A stretch of 64,000 nt of DNA from Phyllobacterium sp. YR531 (GTDB lineage: Bacteria; Pseudomonadota; Alphaproteobacteria; Rhizobiales; Rhizobiaceae). Positions 17,489-26,911 of this stretch are shown here, in pieces (position 1 is the stretch's first letter; the number at the start of each line of letters is the position of its first letter). The stretch is taken from contig NZ_AKIZ01000022.1 in the NCBI RefSeq assembly GCF_000282595.1, positions 434,001-498,000 of the forward strand. The letters are read 5' to 3'. The translations under genes were made by a program, and so were the position numbers. Below the pieces are notes generated by a model. That model was not told the DNA's origin and made no database searches. It saw only the letters and a program-made list of their open reading frames with translations.

Positions 17489-18463
17489 TTAACCCATGGC
17501 TTTGTGACGCCATGGCAATTTGGACAAAACCACTTTGGTTGCAGGTTGGGAAACGCCTTTTTCGGTCAACTTGGATATGATCTCTTGCCGGACAGCCTCG
17601 GAGTTCTGTGCCGGGCCGATAATAATACGCGAGATCAGCTGCGGGAACTCCAAGCCGACAATGCCTTCCGCAGGACGGTCTTTGAGAGCAAGATTGTATA
17701 CGGCCCGACCGTCTCGCTTTAGACCAGTGGTTTGTTTAAAAAGCAGTTCTGTAGGCCATAAAAAGGGATTGGTCAGAACGCGCCACTCCTGCTCGTCCCG
17801 GAGACCAGGGTGCTTGGAACAGATGGCTGCGAAGAGCAACATAAGGAATATGACTTCGCGCAAGACAACCCTGTTTGTCCGCGAAAGAAAATGCCTGTTG
17901 GCCAGTACGGATGCCGCAACAACCTCAAACTCTTCAAAGAACTCTTGTCTTGTCCAATAGGTAACCGGGCTGGAGTAGGCTTTCAACGCCTCAGCCACAT
18001 GCATGAATGGCGATGTATGCACAACGACCGCAACCCCCACGGCATTTTTGTCAAACGCCCGCCACAGGGACAGACGCCCGGTATTGTTCTCGGAGGGATT
18101 GTGTTGGGAGACCGACACGACGTAGGTCTCGTTTTTCAGCTTCGGAAGCCATTCATCAAATTTCTTTACGCCTTCGGCCCAGACGCCCGGTGCGCAATGA
18201 TCGATTGCATTCACCAGCGCCTTGCTGTCGGGGTGGGTAATCCATTGGTGGAGGCGTTCAATCCCGACTTCGACATCTTGATGATCGTTCATATCACTGG
18301 TGTTACGGAATTCAATTTCTCCACGATCGAGAATTTTGAGCAAATTTGTCGACGTTGTGTAGTGAACGAACCGCGACTCCTGCGTGATCGCTGCTCGGCT
18401 TTTGAAAGCGCTTGGCATGAAAATGCTAAGCAACTTGACAACTGCCGGGTCCCAATTTTCCAT
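17489..18463 (-). CDS. DUF2971 domain protein
   Basis: This 324-residue protein shows the DUF2971 pattern: VHYTTSTNLLKILDRGEIEFRNTSDMNDHQD near the N-terminus (about 32-62), VVSVSQHNPSENNTGRLSLWRAFDKNAVGVAVV, and a C-terminal DEQEWRVL followed by IIIGPAQNSEAV. DUF2971 proteins are found scattered among accessory genes, and their biochemical function is not established. AGGAG lies about seven bases before the ATG at 18463. The preceding small open frame ends in TAATG overlapping this start, so translation may be coupled. Confidence 0.8.
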   Translation of the reverse strand: MENWDPAVVKLLSIFMPSAFKSRAAITQESRFVHYTTSTNLLKILDRGEIEFRNTSDMNDHQDVEVGIERLHQWITHPDSKALVNAIDHCAPGVWAEGVKKFDEWLPKLKNETYVVSVSQHNPSENNTGRLSLWRAFDKNAVGVAVVVHTSPFMHVAEALKAYSSPVTYWTRQEFFEEFEVVAASVLANRHFLSRTNRVVLREVIFLMLLFAAICSKHPGLRDEQEWRVLTNPFLWPTELLFKQTTGLKRDGRAVYNLALKDRPAEGIVGLEFPQLISRIIIGPAQNSEAVRQEIISKLTEKGVSQPATKVVLSKLPWRHKAMG

Positions 18464-18648
18464 TAACGGCTCCTGAAAGGGCTTCCAATAATCATTGCCA
18501 GCACACCGACAACTGTCTTACGGCGCTGGTCTGTACTTGCCTGAGATAAAGTTCGCGAAGAGGTGGGGTGACTGCACTCGATCAGCCAATACATAAAGAA
18601 ATTTCGGATTTTTAGAGTTAAACTGTCAGCTGAGAGCTTGCTGCTCAA
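18463..18648 (-). CDS. Possible small cistron coupled to the DUF2971 gene
   Basis: A 61-codon frame starting with TTG at 18648 has GGAGG nine bases upstream and ends in a TAA that overlaps the next ATG (TAATG). The product has a basic C-terminal half and a short hydrophobic stretch (VVGVLAMIIGSPF). I recognise no family. The spacing and overlap, not the protein sequence, are the reasons to list it; it may be only a leader. Confidence 0.25.
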   Translation of the reverse strand: MSSKLSADSLTLKIRNFFMYWLIECSHPTSSRTLSQASTDQRRKTVVGVLAMIIGSPFRSR

Positions 18649-19019
18649 ACATCCCGACCTCCTCGATAAGGCTCAAGCACAAAAAAGGTATAGTCATCAG
18701 CATTGTCTGTATTGCAACATATATTATCACAAAAGAATGGATTTATTATTCGACAGCAAGGTGTATTTCGCGAGTAATTGCAATCCAGTTTTAAATTAGA
18801 AGTATTTTGTATGTATATTTTGAGGCGGTCTTGCTGCCCGGCGTCATCCCACATGGCATCTTTGCCAAACGCAATTACTTCCCATCTGACAACAACTTTA
18901 AGGCAGGCGCGGCGCTAATGTGGATGCATGTCACATGCAGTTCACAGACGAGCGCCTAAGCTTGGCACGATCCTCAAAATACAGCATCGACCGTCACAGC
19001 GGCAGGAAAGGCGTGTTAA
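18649..19019. other. Non-coding gap upstream of the HrpK-like gene
   Basis: About 370 bases with an AT-rich stretch (about 18690-18830). I see no convincing gene. It should hold the promoters of the divergent DUF2971 and HrpK-like genes. I looked for hrp-box-like or -24/-12 elements before 19020 and found none that fit. Confidence 0.4.
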
Positions 19020-21980
19020 ATGTCGAAAGTCAACGCACCGGTTAACCGTTCTAATCTGGCCACCGTAGACCCTGAAACCGTCGGCAAATGGGAGGAGGCC
19101 CAGAAGTCTGCGAAGGACGCGGGCATCATGTGGGAAAGGCCAAAGGGCGATAACCGTTCGGCGCAGGACATTATCAACGATACGCGCCTTTTGCGGGACC
19201 TTGGCAACCAGAGTGGGGTCAGGGACATGCTGGAAGAAAGGGTTGGTGGCGACATAGAAAAGGACGCTGACGCTGCGTTTCGGGCGGTGCAGGTTCTTGA
19301 GCACGTCGAGCGATTTGATGAGAATGGCAAAAGAATTGCCGGCAAAGATGTGGACAATGATCGCATTGATGGCTTCACCAAGGGTGGTGATGCGAAGCAT
19401 GGCACCGAGGCAGGCCGTCTGCAGGATTTCGGCAAATACGGGTTCTCAAATCTGAAAGGCGAACTTCATGACGTTTCGTCTGCGGGTGACAACAAGGAAG
19501 CCCGTGAACAGGCAGAAAAAGTGGGTATCAAATGGGAGTTGCCTCAAGACGATAAGCGCTCAGCGCAGGACATTATCGGGGATTCGCCGCTCCTCGCCAA
19601 TTTGGGAAACCAAAGTGGTGTCAAGGATATGCTCAAGGAACGCGTTGGCGATTTTGAAAAAGATGCAAATGCCGCATTTCGGGCCAGCCAGATTCTTGAT
19701 CGGATAACAATGTATGACGACAAGGGAAATACCCTGTCGGGAGACGATGTATCCAACACCAGCATTGATGGTTTCACAAAGAGCGGCGAAGCAAAACACG
19801 GGACTGAAGCAGGTCGTCTTCAGGATTTCGGAAAGTACGGATTCGAAGTTTTAAAAGATCTGAAAAAGCCCGAGGACATCAGCAGCTACAAGGATTTCCT
19901 GAAAGCAAATCCGGACGCAGATGAAACGTCAAAGACGATTGCCAAATATGCCGCCATTCTAGATGAAAACTACGATGCGATTAAGGGGAAAACAGGTTCG
20001 GGCGATCGGCTGACCGCCGACGCTTTGAAGAAGTACAAGGATGAAAATCCCCAGATCAGCAGTGAATTCAAGGAAGCGCTTAACTTCTGGTCGCAACCGG
20101 GCGCATTCGACAAGATAGAAACGGCAAAGGATCCTTTAAAGTTCAAGCCAGATGGTGATCTGAGCAGGGAAGATGTGAAAAGCTGGCTTACAAAACAGGC
20201 TCCGAAGGACGCCACGTCCGCCATTACATTCCTTTCCGGCGTCACCAATGGGAATGTAGTGGACGGCACGGACATCAGCAAGCTGAACAAGGATTTGTTC
20301 GAGAACCCCGACAAGCACTCAAAGGAAGAAAAAGCTGCTGCCCTTCAAGAACTGCTTTCCGCGCGGCAATTGATCATCAAGGGCGCTGAATCCGGCATGT
20401 GGAAGGATGATTATTCGAAAGTCAGTATCGCCAACCGCGCCCGAACACATCCAGATCCACAAGAGGTGCTGAAGGATCTTAATGATCATATCAGCATCCT
20501 TGAGAAAGATCCCGAGGTGGTAAAGTACCTCAACGAAAACAGCTCGAGGCAGATGACGGAATTGCTGGATGGAAATAAGGGTTTGAAGGAGGCAATACAA
20601 AAAACCTACGACGATGAGATCAAATCCGGAAAAGCTCTCGATAAGCTTTGGGACACAAAGACCAAAGATGGCAAAACCGACCAGCAGGGAGCACTTGCTG
20701 AATTCTATGGATCGGCAAAAATGTTTCAGGAGACGCTGGGACTTGAGAAGCCGGGGGAAATACAGACCGCCGTCAACAACTCCAAGCATAAGAGTGACTT
20801 TGAGAATTTCTACGAAAAATCGCTCGCGTCCGGGGACCGCCTGAATGAATTGCTAAAGGACAACACCTTCGATAAGGCGACCAGCGCGTTCAGTACCGAA
20901 GTGGCACTCTATAATGCGGCGCTTGATCCCGAATTTACTGCGAAGTTTGACGGTAAACTGAACGAGAATTTCTCTAATATCTCGAAAGAAAATGCATTCA
21001 AAAATGCTTCATTCGATGATCTGAAACTGGCATTCGGCGTAGATGGGGGCGATAGGCTGGATGAGGAAAAAGTAAAATCTTACCTCGAACAAATCAACAA
21101 GGATAATCCCGAGCTGCTCGTCAATGAAAACGGAACAGTGGCGAAAACTGACCAGATACTGGCAGGTTTCAGGGGCAGTTGGGACGTATTGCGACAAGGC
21201 ACCAAATCACTCGCCGAACTTGGCCCGACATTGTTGAATCCATCGGCCAAGGCGGCTGCCGATAAAGGCGTCCTGCATGGTGTCAGCGGCCTCTTTATGG
21301 CCGGCATCACAATCTCCAAAGGTGTTCAGAGTGGTGGAAACCCCACCGAGCGGCAGAAGGTCGACATAACGACGGGATCGATCCAGACTGCAACGCTTCT
21401 GACCGAAGGTGGCATAAAAGCCTGGAAAGATTATCTGAAAACTGTGGCCGACAAACATCCTGACACTGCGATTGGTAAAAAAATCGGCAAAATGTCAGAG
21501 ACGAATTTCAAAAGTCTCACGGATAATTGGACCAAAGCGGAAAATGCCGCCAAGGGAATTGGCGGTCTCGCAGGCATTGTCGCCGGTGCCTATGGCATAT
21601 TCGACGGAGTTCAGTCGATCCGTAAAGGTGATACTGTTGGCGGCGGTATCAGCATCACTTCCGGCTCCTTGGGTGCGCTTGCGGGCCTTGCTTCAGCTGT
21701 GGAAGGTGGATTGGGCGTATTTGCTCCCGGGGTCCTTAGAGCGCTGCCGATTGCTGGCGCGGCGGGTGTCCTCGGGTTGGCCGCCGCTGGTGTTGGCGTC
21801 ATAGCCATGCTGCTTCCGGGGCTGATCGAAGAAGGCAAACAACAAACCCGAGCCGATAATTTTGGTGAACTGCTTGGCAGTTATCTGACAAAATACGAGA
21901 TCGACGGCGTTCCGAATGGGGATATTTTTGATGTTCCAGACGATGCCTGGCCTGACAGCGATAGCGGGATCGCCTCTTGA
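19020..21980 (+). CDS. Large HrpK-like (type III effector/translocator-type) protein
   Basis: This is a 986-residue hydrophilic, Lys/Asp-rich protein. The middle part contains the pattern seen in proteins annotated as type III effector HrpK domain (LTADALKKYKDENPQISSEF, KEALNFWSQPGAFDKIETA, repeated LNELLKDN-type segments). The last 250 residues turn glycine-rich and hydrophobic (GIGGLAGIVAGAYGIFDGV, AAGVLGLAAAGVGVIAMLLPG), as in translocator-type proteins that insert in membranes. The N-terminus has a tandem duplication (residues 32-146 and 166-279). There is no Sec signal. No type III secretion genes are in the window, so its export route is unknown. AGGAAAGG precedes the ATG. In Pseudomonas syringae HrpK is a T3SS-associated translocator. 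Confidence 0.7.
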   Translation: MSKVNAPVNRSNLATVDPETVGKWEEAQKSAKDAGIMWERPKGDNRSAQDIINDTRLLRDLGNQSGVRDMLEERVGGDIEKDADAAFRAVQVLEHVERFDENGKRIAGKDVDNDRIDGFTKGGDAKHGTEAGRLQDFGKYGFSNLKGELHDVSSAGDNKEAREQAEKVGIKWELPQDDKRSAQDIIGDSPLLANLGNQSGVKDMLKERVGDFEKDANAAFRASQILDRITMYDDKGNTLSGDDVSNTSIDGFTKSGEAKHGTEAGRLQDFGKYGFEVLKDLKKPEDISSYKDFLKANPDADETSKTIAKYAAILDENYDAIKGKTGSGDRLTADALKKYKDENPQISSEFKEALNFWSQPGAFDKIETAKDPLKFKPDGDLSREDVKSWLTKQAPKDATSAITFLSGVTNGNVVDGTDISKLNKDLFENPDKHSKEEKAAALQELLSARQLIIKGAESGMWKDDYSKVSIANRARTHPDPQEVLKDLNDHISILEKDPEVVKYLNENSSRQMTELLDGNKGLKEAIQKTYDDEIKSGKALDKLWDTKTKDGKTDQQGALAEFYGSAKMFQETLGLEKPGEIQTAVNNSKHKSDFENFYEKSLASGDRLNELLKDNTFDKATSAFSTEVALYNAALDPEFTAKFDGKLNENFSNISKENAFKNASFDDLKLAFGVDGGDRLDEEKVKSYLEQINKDNPELLVNENGTVAKTDQILAGFRGSWDVLRQGTKSLAELGPTLLNPSAKAAADKGVLHGVSGLFMAGITISKGVQSGGNPTERQKVDITTGSIQTATLLTEGGIKAWKDYLKTVADKHPDTAIGKKIGKMSETNFKSLTDNWTKAENAAKGIGGLAGIVAGAYGIFDGVQSIRKGDTVGGGISITSGSLGALAGLASAVEGGLGVFAPGVLRALPIAGAAGVLGLAAAGVGVIAMLLPGLIEEGKQQTRADNFGELLGSYLTKYEIDGVPNGDIFDVPDDAWPDSDSGIAS
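19113..19856 (+). repeat. Tandem ~115-residue duplication in the HrpK-like protein
   Basis: Unit 1 (19113-19457) and unit 2 (19515-19856) encode the same series of motifs: GI-WE-P, RSAQDII, LGNQSGV-DML-ERVG, EKDA-AAFRA, ID-GFTK-G-AKHGTEAGRLQD and FGKYGF. The DNA copies have diverged clearly while the protein blocks stayed alike, which points to an old duplication kept by selection. Confidence 0.9.
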
Positions 21981-22055
21981 ATGAGGCGGACTTTTTCCCG
22001 ACCAGATAGGCAAATGAAGGAAAGTAAGAAGCGCATTGAAGATCGAAGTCGGGTT

Positions 22056-22823
22056 TTATGTATGGATCTTCAAGCTCTTATTGGCCCATTTTGACGCCGA
22101 CCCATCATTTGGCAGGGCATCTGTCACGAGAATATCCACATCGTCCAAGGTTCCGAGCTTGACCAGTGCACGTTTTCCGAACTTGCTGCTGTCTACTGCG
22201 AGAATTGTGCGCTCGGACTGCAATAATGCAGCCGATACCGCCGCGACTTCGGCATGGTCGTCATCACAAATGTCCCCGTCCTTGTCGATGCCGCTGACGG
22301 ATATGACGGCATAGTCGAATTTGAACTTGCGGATATACTGGGCGGTATCTTCGCGAAAAACGCCGCCATCAATTGACCGCACAAAGCCGCCTGGAACAGC
22401 AACCGTAAAGGTCGGGCTTTCGCACAATATGGTCGCAACTCTCAGACTATAGGTGACGATTCTCAAATCGCGCCGACTCGCGAGGGCTGTCGCGATTGCC
22501 TCACATGTCGTGCCCGTATCGATAAAAAGCGCAGCACCATCCGGAATGATATCAGCGACAATCTTACCAATTCTGGCCTTTTGCGCCGCGTTTTCCACAC
22601 GTCTTGCACGATATGTAAGAGGATCAATCGACGTTATGCTTGCTGCTCCGCCATGCAGCCGCCTTATCTTGCCGATCGCCTCCAATGCGATGACGTCGCG
22701 GCGAGCTGTCTGAGTGGTTACAGAAAAAAGTTCGGTGATTTCCTCCACGGAAATATAGTTGTTCTGCTCAATGTAATGAATGAGCGCGGCCTGACGCCGC
22801 TGCTTTTTGCCCTCTTCATTCAT
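22056..22823 (-). CDS. DeoR/GlpR-family transcriptional regulator
   Basis: The protein has an N-terminal DeoR HTH (RRQAALIHYIEQNNYISVEEITELFSVTTQTARRDVIAL, then LHGGA) and a C-terminal sugar-phosphate sensor domain of the isomerase-like fold (AALFIDTGTTCEAIATAL, RIVTYSLRVA, GGFVR, AVDSSKFGKRALVKLG). Members respond to phosphorylated sugars. The ATG at 22823 starts the usual region; in-frame GTG 22838 and TTG 22850 are possible, the former behind a G-run. It is divergent from the EEP-domain autotransporter gene, with about 155 bases between. Control of that gene is possible but would be unusual for a DeoR protein. Confidence 0.85.
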   Translation of the reverse strand: MNEEGKKQRRQAALIHYIEQNNYISVEEITELFSVTTQTARRDVIALEAIGKIRRLHGGAASITSIDPLTYRARRVENAAQKARIGKIVADIIPDGAALFIDTGTTCEAIATALASRRDLRIVTYSLRVATILCESPTFTVAVPGGFVRSIDGGVFREDTAQYIRKFKFDYAVISVSGIDKDGDICDDDHAEVAAVSAALLQSERTILAVDSSKFGKRALVKLGTLDDVDILVTDALPNDGSASKWANKSLKIHT

Positions 22824-22887
22824 GTCCGTATTGCCCACGAAAACCCCCAAACCTGCTGAATTTTATAACAAATGCACGCAACTTAAC

Positions 22888-22900
22888 ACAACCATGTTGT
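22888..22900. promoter_or_regulatory. Short inverted repeat in the DeoR/autotransporter promoter gap
   Basis: ACAAC-CAT-GTTGT is a small palindrome in the AT-rich divergent gap, and is followed by TTGTCA as a possible -35 element of the autotransporter gene. It is a weak operator candidate. Confidence 0.2.
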
Positions 22901-22978
22901 CAAACTGACATATATATCCATTAATGTATGAAAACGTACATTTTGACCATCGGCGTTAGAGTGAAAGAGGGGACTGTT

Positions 22979-25900
22979 ATGATTGCATATGGCATGAAAA
23001 AGAACTCGACACTTGGCAGGTTAATGTTGGGGGTAAGCGCAGCATCCCTTCTGGCATTTGCCACGCCTGCATCCTCGCAGGAAGCAAACCACTCCGTAAA
23101 GTTCATGGCATTCAATATCTGGAACCTGGGGGAAAACTCCAAAATATGGGATCAGGCGCAAAAGCAGGCAGGCAAACTTGTCTATTCCGAAGCAATGCAG
23201 AAACTCCTTCGCGATGTGTCGCCGGATGTGTTGGTTCTTCCTGAACTCAACAATAATGACAAGTTGTTTAAAGGACAGAATGTTGCCGATGCGTTTTCCA
23301 GTAATACGCTTGATGTGCTCAACAGTATTCCCCGCAAACAGCAAAGTTTCACAACGGCCCAGAAGAATCCCGACGAAGGTGGAAAGGGTAGCGGCAGTAT
23401 TTTCTCCTCAGTGCCATTTGACAATCTTCCCGGTGACGAAATCCGCATAAAGCCGGGCAATGGCTTTCCCGATACAATCGTAAACAGCGTTCATATGAAC
23501 TATTATGACGAACCGGATAATCGCATAAACGAAGCGAGGGAGCTCGTCAGTGCTGGTGCTGAAAGTGCCATTCCCACTGTGATATTGGGTGATTTCAATG
23601 CGGGTGATGTATCAGAAAGAGGTTTGCACAGCATCGATCAACAAATCTTGCTGATTAAAGGTGTTGGCCAAAATCCGTTATACAGAAAACTGGCTTATGA
23701 ATATCTGGCACTTGCAGACGAAAATAAATACCGGCAGGCAATTCAAGACGAATTCCCGGGAAGAAATATTGATTCATTATCCTGGGCCCAATGGGGGCAG
23801 GCTTTGGAAAATGGCCTGAAATCTGGAAAAGATATAGGCCTGCAAGACGAACTCTATCCTGTCCTCAGCAATACACCCGTCACTCTCAATATTTTGAAAA
23901 AGCAATACCAGCTTTTCCAGCTTGAGCGGAACCGTGAACAATTCCAACCAAGTACAGTTGGAGACGGGCGCTCGACATGGACGAGCGATGGCGAAGACGC
24001 AACCAACATCTGGAAAAGCTGGGATCGCGTAACCATTGATCACATCATGATGTCGCGCCCCTTTGCCAAGTGGGCGGAAATTGCGGACAGTGGCGATTAC
24101 ACCGGCAACCTTTCCGACAATGCCCACTTGCCGTCCGGCGGATCACTTTCTGACCACGAACCTGTCGCGCAGGAGCTACGCTGGATTGGACCTCAATTAC
24201 AGACATATCAGGACAAGGGTGCGGAAAAGACGCGCCTGGTATGGGGAAAGGACGCCTATAAATTCGCCGAGCGTAACAAAGAGTTTCACCTGACGCGTAA
24301 CAACAATCGCAACGACATATATCTCGGACAGATCGCCGATGCCGATGGTAATCCGATATTGGCGGGTCTGACGCTAGAAGAAAAGCAGACACTACTGGAT
24401 TGCAAGAGTAGCGACGAGCGTTTCCAACAGGCCATCAAGGATTACTGTATCGACGATCATTCTTTCATTGGTGAAACGCTCGTGAAAGACGGTGGCACAA
24501 TCATTATTGACGAGGATGCGGCTTTGGGTGGAAGTCAGGCAGCACTGAGGCTTGCCAACGGCGGATTGAAGGTTGCAGGACAGACCATGGACAGCATTGA
24601 TCGGCGGATTTTGCTGGACCAGGCCGGGTGGATCGATATTGCGGATGCCGGCAATGTCGTGTCTGTCGATCAGGAGATCAGCGGCGTTGGTAGTTTTACC
24701 AAGAAAGGCGCCGGTACGCTGGTTTTTTCGGCGGCTAATAGTTACGACGGAGGAACATTCGTCGAAGACGGTGTGCTTCAAAGTGCAATTGAAGGTGGCT
24801 TTATCGATAACACCATCTATTCGGTCGATGGTGGCACGCTTGATCTGAACGGATTTGATCTGACGGCTTCCGTGTTCTCCGGCAAGGGCGGAAAAGTCGA
24901 TCTTGGTGATGGATCGCTCACAATAAATCAGGCCGTCAATACGCGCTATAATGGAGCGATTGAAGGCACAGGTGGCTTGATAAAGTCGGGTGCCGGCGGT
25001 CTGGTTCTCAATGGTCAGAACAGCTACAGCGGCGCAACTTTGGTCAAGGAAGGTAGTTTGGTCGTTGGTGACAGCGAGCACCCGGAGGCGAGCCTTGCAA
25101 GTAATGTCGCACTGGATGAGGGCACCACGCTTGGCGGCTCCGGTACATTAGGTGGTTTGACAGTTGGTTCTGGCGCAGTCCTGTCTCCGGGCAATTCAAT
25201 AGGAACCTTGGACATTACCGGCAACCTGCTCATGGAGCGTGGCTCGCGCTATGCGCTGGAAATTTCCGGAGATGGAACGAGCGATCTTACGCGGGTTGGT
25301 GGGATTGCACACATCAATGGCGGTGATGTTGTTGTGGCAGCGCTTGATCCGGAAACCAGCTATCAGGATGGAAAAAAGTATACGATCCTGACTGCCCAAG
25401 GCGGTGTGAATGGTGCATTCAACAGGGCGATAACCCAATCTGCCTTTCTGGATCTTGATCTCACTTACGGCAGCAAAGACGTGAAACTTAACATCGGCCT
25501 CAAAGGAGTGAACCCCGAGCCCGAGCCGCCAGTTGTTGAGCCTGAGCCGGAACCTCCTGTTGTTGAGCCGGAACCCGAGCCGGAAACGCCAGTTGTTTTT
25601 GAAGCAACTGCAATTTCTGATAACCAGATTGCCACTGCACGGGCGCTGGACACGCTTGATCAGTCCGGTTCATCGCTTGCTCTGTACAATAGATTGCTGG
25701 TTCTCAACGAAGGCGACTCCCGCACTGCGTATGATGCGCTTTCAGGTGAAATCCATGCTTCATTAAAAGGTGCGCTTATCGACGAAAGTCACTTTGCGCG
25801 TGATGCGGTCAATGATCGCATTCGTGCTGCGTTTGGCGATGCAGGCTCGCCTTCCGCTCCGGTCCTGTCTTACGGGCCGGATGGAGCACAATCAGTCCAG

Positions 25901-26731
25901 GCAGACACGGACAGGTTTGCCGTATGGGGAAGGGCATATGGCGCTTGGGGAAGCGCCGACGGGAACAACAATTCGGTAAAACTTGAGCGTGATGCCGGTG
26001 GTCTGTTTATTGGCGGCGATGCGGCTATCAACGAGATATGGCGCGTTGGCGCTCTGGCCGGGTATGGAAATTCGTCGTTCGACGCCAAGGGACGCTCATC
26101 CTCCGCTGACATTGATAGCTACACTGTTGCCGCATATGCCGGTGCCAAGGTCAGAGACCTCGGTTTGCGTTTTGGTGTTGCTCATAGCTGGCACAGCATT
26201 GACGTATCGAGGAATATTGAGTTCACCGGGTTGGCCGATCATGCTTCATCTTCCTATGACGCTCGATCACTTCAGGTTTTTGGCGAGGCAAGCTATACAT
26301 TCCATGCCGGACAGGCGTCGTTCGAACCATTTGCCGGGATTGCCTATGTCAATCTCCGTACGGATGGATACGACGAAAACGGTATAGCCGGGCTGCACGG
26401 CAACAGGGACAAGTCAGATGTCACATACACGACGCTGGGGCTCCGCGCCTCCACCCCAGTGGAACTCGGCAATATGACGGGCTCGCTGAACGGTACGCTG
26501 GGCTGGCGGCACGCATTTGGCGATGTCGAACCAACGGCCGCGCATGCGTTCAACGGTTCTGAAGCTTTTGCCGTTGACGGCGCTCCGATTGACAAGGACA
26601 CGGCACTTGTCGAGGCTGGTTTCGACTGGAATATCAGCAGCGCAACCAAGCTTGGCATTTCCTATCAGGGTCAGATAGGAAATGATGCCCAGCAGCATGG
26701 CTTCAATGCGAGATTGGGGATTGCATTCTAG
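22979..26731 (+). CDS. Autotransporter with an endonuclease/exonuclease/phosphatase (EEP) passenger domain
   Basis: The 1250-residue type Va protein starts with a Sec signal peptide (about 1-34, cut after ATPASSQ). An EEP-superfamily domain follows (about 40-420) with its metal and catalytic positions visible: Asn in FMAFNIWNLG, Glu in VLVLPELNNND, Asp/Asn in VILGDFNAGD, DHIMMSRP, and the Asp-His of LSDHEPVA. Such domains cut phosphodiester bonds in DNA, sphingomyelin or inositol phosphates. Next come passenger-type beta-helix repeats (GAGTLVFSAANSYDGGTFVEDG, NSYSGATLVKEGSLVVG), a PEPEPPVVEPEP linker near 25.53 kb and a C-terminal 12-strand barrel ending in phenylalanine (RLGIAF). The ATG at 22979 has AGAGGGG upstream. 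The enzyme would be displayed or released outside the cell. Confidence 0.85.
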   Translation: MIAYGMKKNSTLGRLMLGVSAASLLAFATPASSQEANHSVKFMAFNIWNLGENSKIWDQAQKQAGKLVYSEAMQKLLRDVSPDVLVLPELNNNDKLFKGQNVADAFSSNTLDVLNSIPRKQQSFTTAQKNPDEGGKGSGSIFSSVPFDNLPGDEIRIKPGNGFPDTIVNSVHMNYYDEPDNRINEARELVSAGAESAIPTVILGDFNAGDVSERGLHSIDQQILLIKGVGQNPLYRKLAYEYLALADENKYRQAIQDEFPGRNIDSLSWAQWGQALENGLKSGKDIGLQDELYPVLSNTPVTLNILKKQYQLFQLERNREQFQPSTVGDGRSTWTSDGEDATNIWKSWDRVTIDHIMMSRPFAKWAEIADSGDYTGNLSDNAHLPSGGSLSDHEPVAQELRWIGPQLQTYQDKGAEKTRLVWGKDAYKFAERNKEFHLTRNNNRNDIYLGQIADADGNPILAGLTLEEKQTLLDCKSSDERFQQAIKDYCIDDHSFIGETLVKDGGTIIIDEDAALGGSQAALRLANGGLKVAGQTMDSIDRRILLDQAGWIDIADAGNVVSVDQEISGVGSFTKKGAGTLVFSAANSYDGGTFVEDGVLQSAIEGGFIDNTIYSVDGGTLDLNGFDLTASVFSGKGGKVDLGDGSLTINQAVNTRYNGAIEGTGGLIKSGAGGLVLNGQNSYSGATLVKEGSLVVGDSEHPEASLASNVALDEGTTLGGSGTLGGLTVGSGAVLSPGNSIGTLDITGNLLMERGSRYALEISGDGTSDLTRVGGIAHINGGDVVVAALDPETSYQDGKKYTILTAQGGVNGAFNRAITQSAFLDLDLTYGSKDVKLNIGLKGVNPEPEPPVVEPEPEPPVVEPEPEPETPVVFEATAISDNQIATARALDTLDQSGSSLALYNRLLVLNEGDSRTAYDALSGEIHASLKGALIDESHFARDAVNDRIRAAFGDAGSPSAPVLSYGPDGAQSVQADTDRFAVWGRAYGAWGSADGNNNSVKLERDAGGLFIGGDAAINEIWRVGALAGYGNSSFDAKGRSSSADIDSYTVAAYAGAKVRDLGLRFGVAHSWHSIDVSRNIEFTGLADHASSSYDARSLQVFGEASYTFHAGQASFEPFAGIAYVNLRTDGYDENGIAGLHGNRDKSDVTYTTLGLRASTPVELGNMTGSLNGTLGWRHAFGDVEPTAAHAFNGSEAFAVDGAPIDKDTALVEAGFDWNISSATKLGISYQGQIGNDAQQHGFNARLGIAF

Positions 26732-26754
26732 GTCGCTACAAACTCCGCAACACA

Positions 26755-26792
26755 AATCCATCGACGGTCGTGATGACGCCTGTCGATGGATT
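26755..26792. terminator. Hairpin after the autotransporter gene
   Basis: AATCCATCGAC and GTCGATGGATT form a perfect 11-bp stem around a 16-base loop, 24 bases after the autotransporter stop. No T-tract follows, so it may be an mRNA 3'-end stabiliser rather than an intrinsic terminator. Confidence 0.45.
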
Positions 26793-26911
26793 GCCATACA
26801 AAACCTTCACACCCGAACTGACTTTACTTGGCCTGCAAAGACACCTAGAAACAATCGTCCGCAACTTGCAGTTGGTTGCCGGGCATCATTGAATGTATCG
26901 CCGGGTTTAAC

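Noticed and set aside
18900-19019. Possible sigma54 -24/-12 element (TTGGCACGATCC) before the HrpK-like gene
   Set aside because: The -24 half fits, but no TTGCA-type -12 half occurs at the required spacing.
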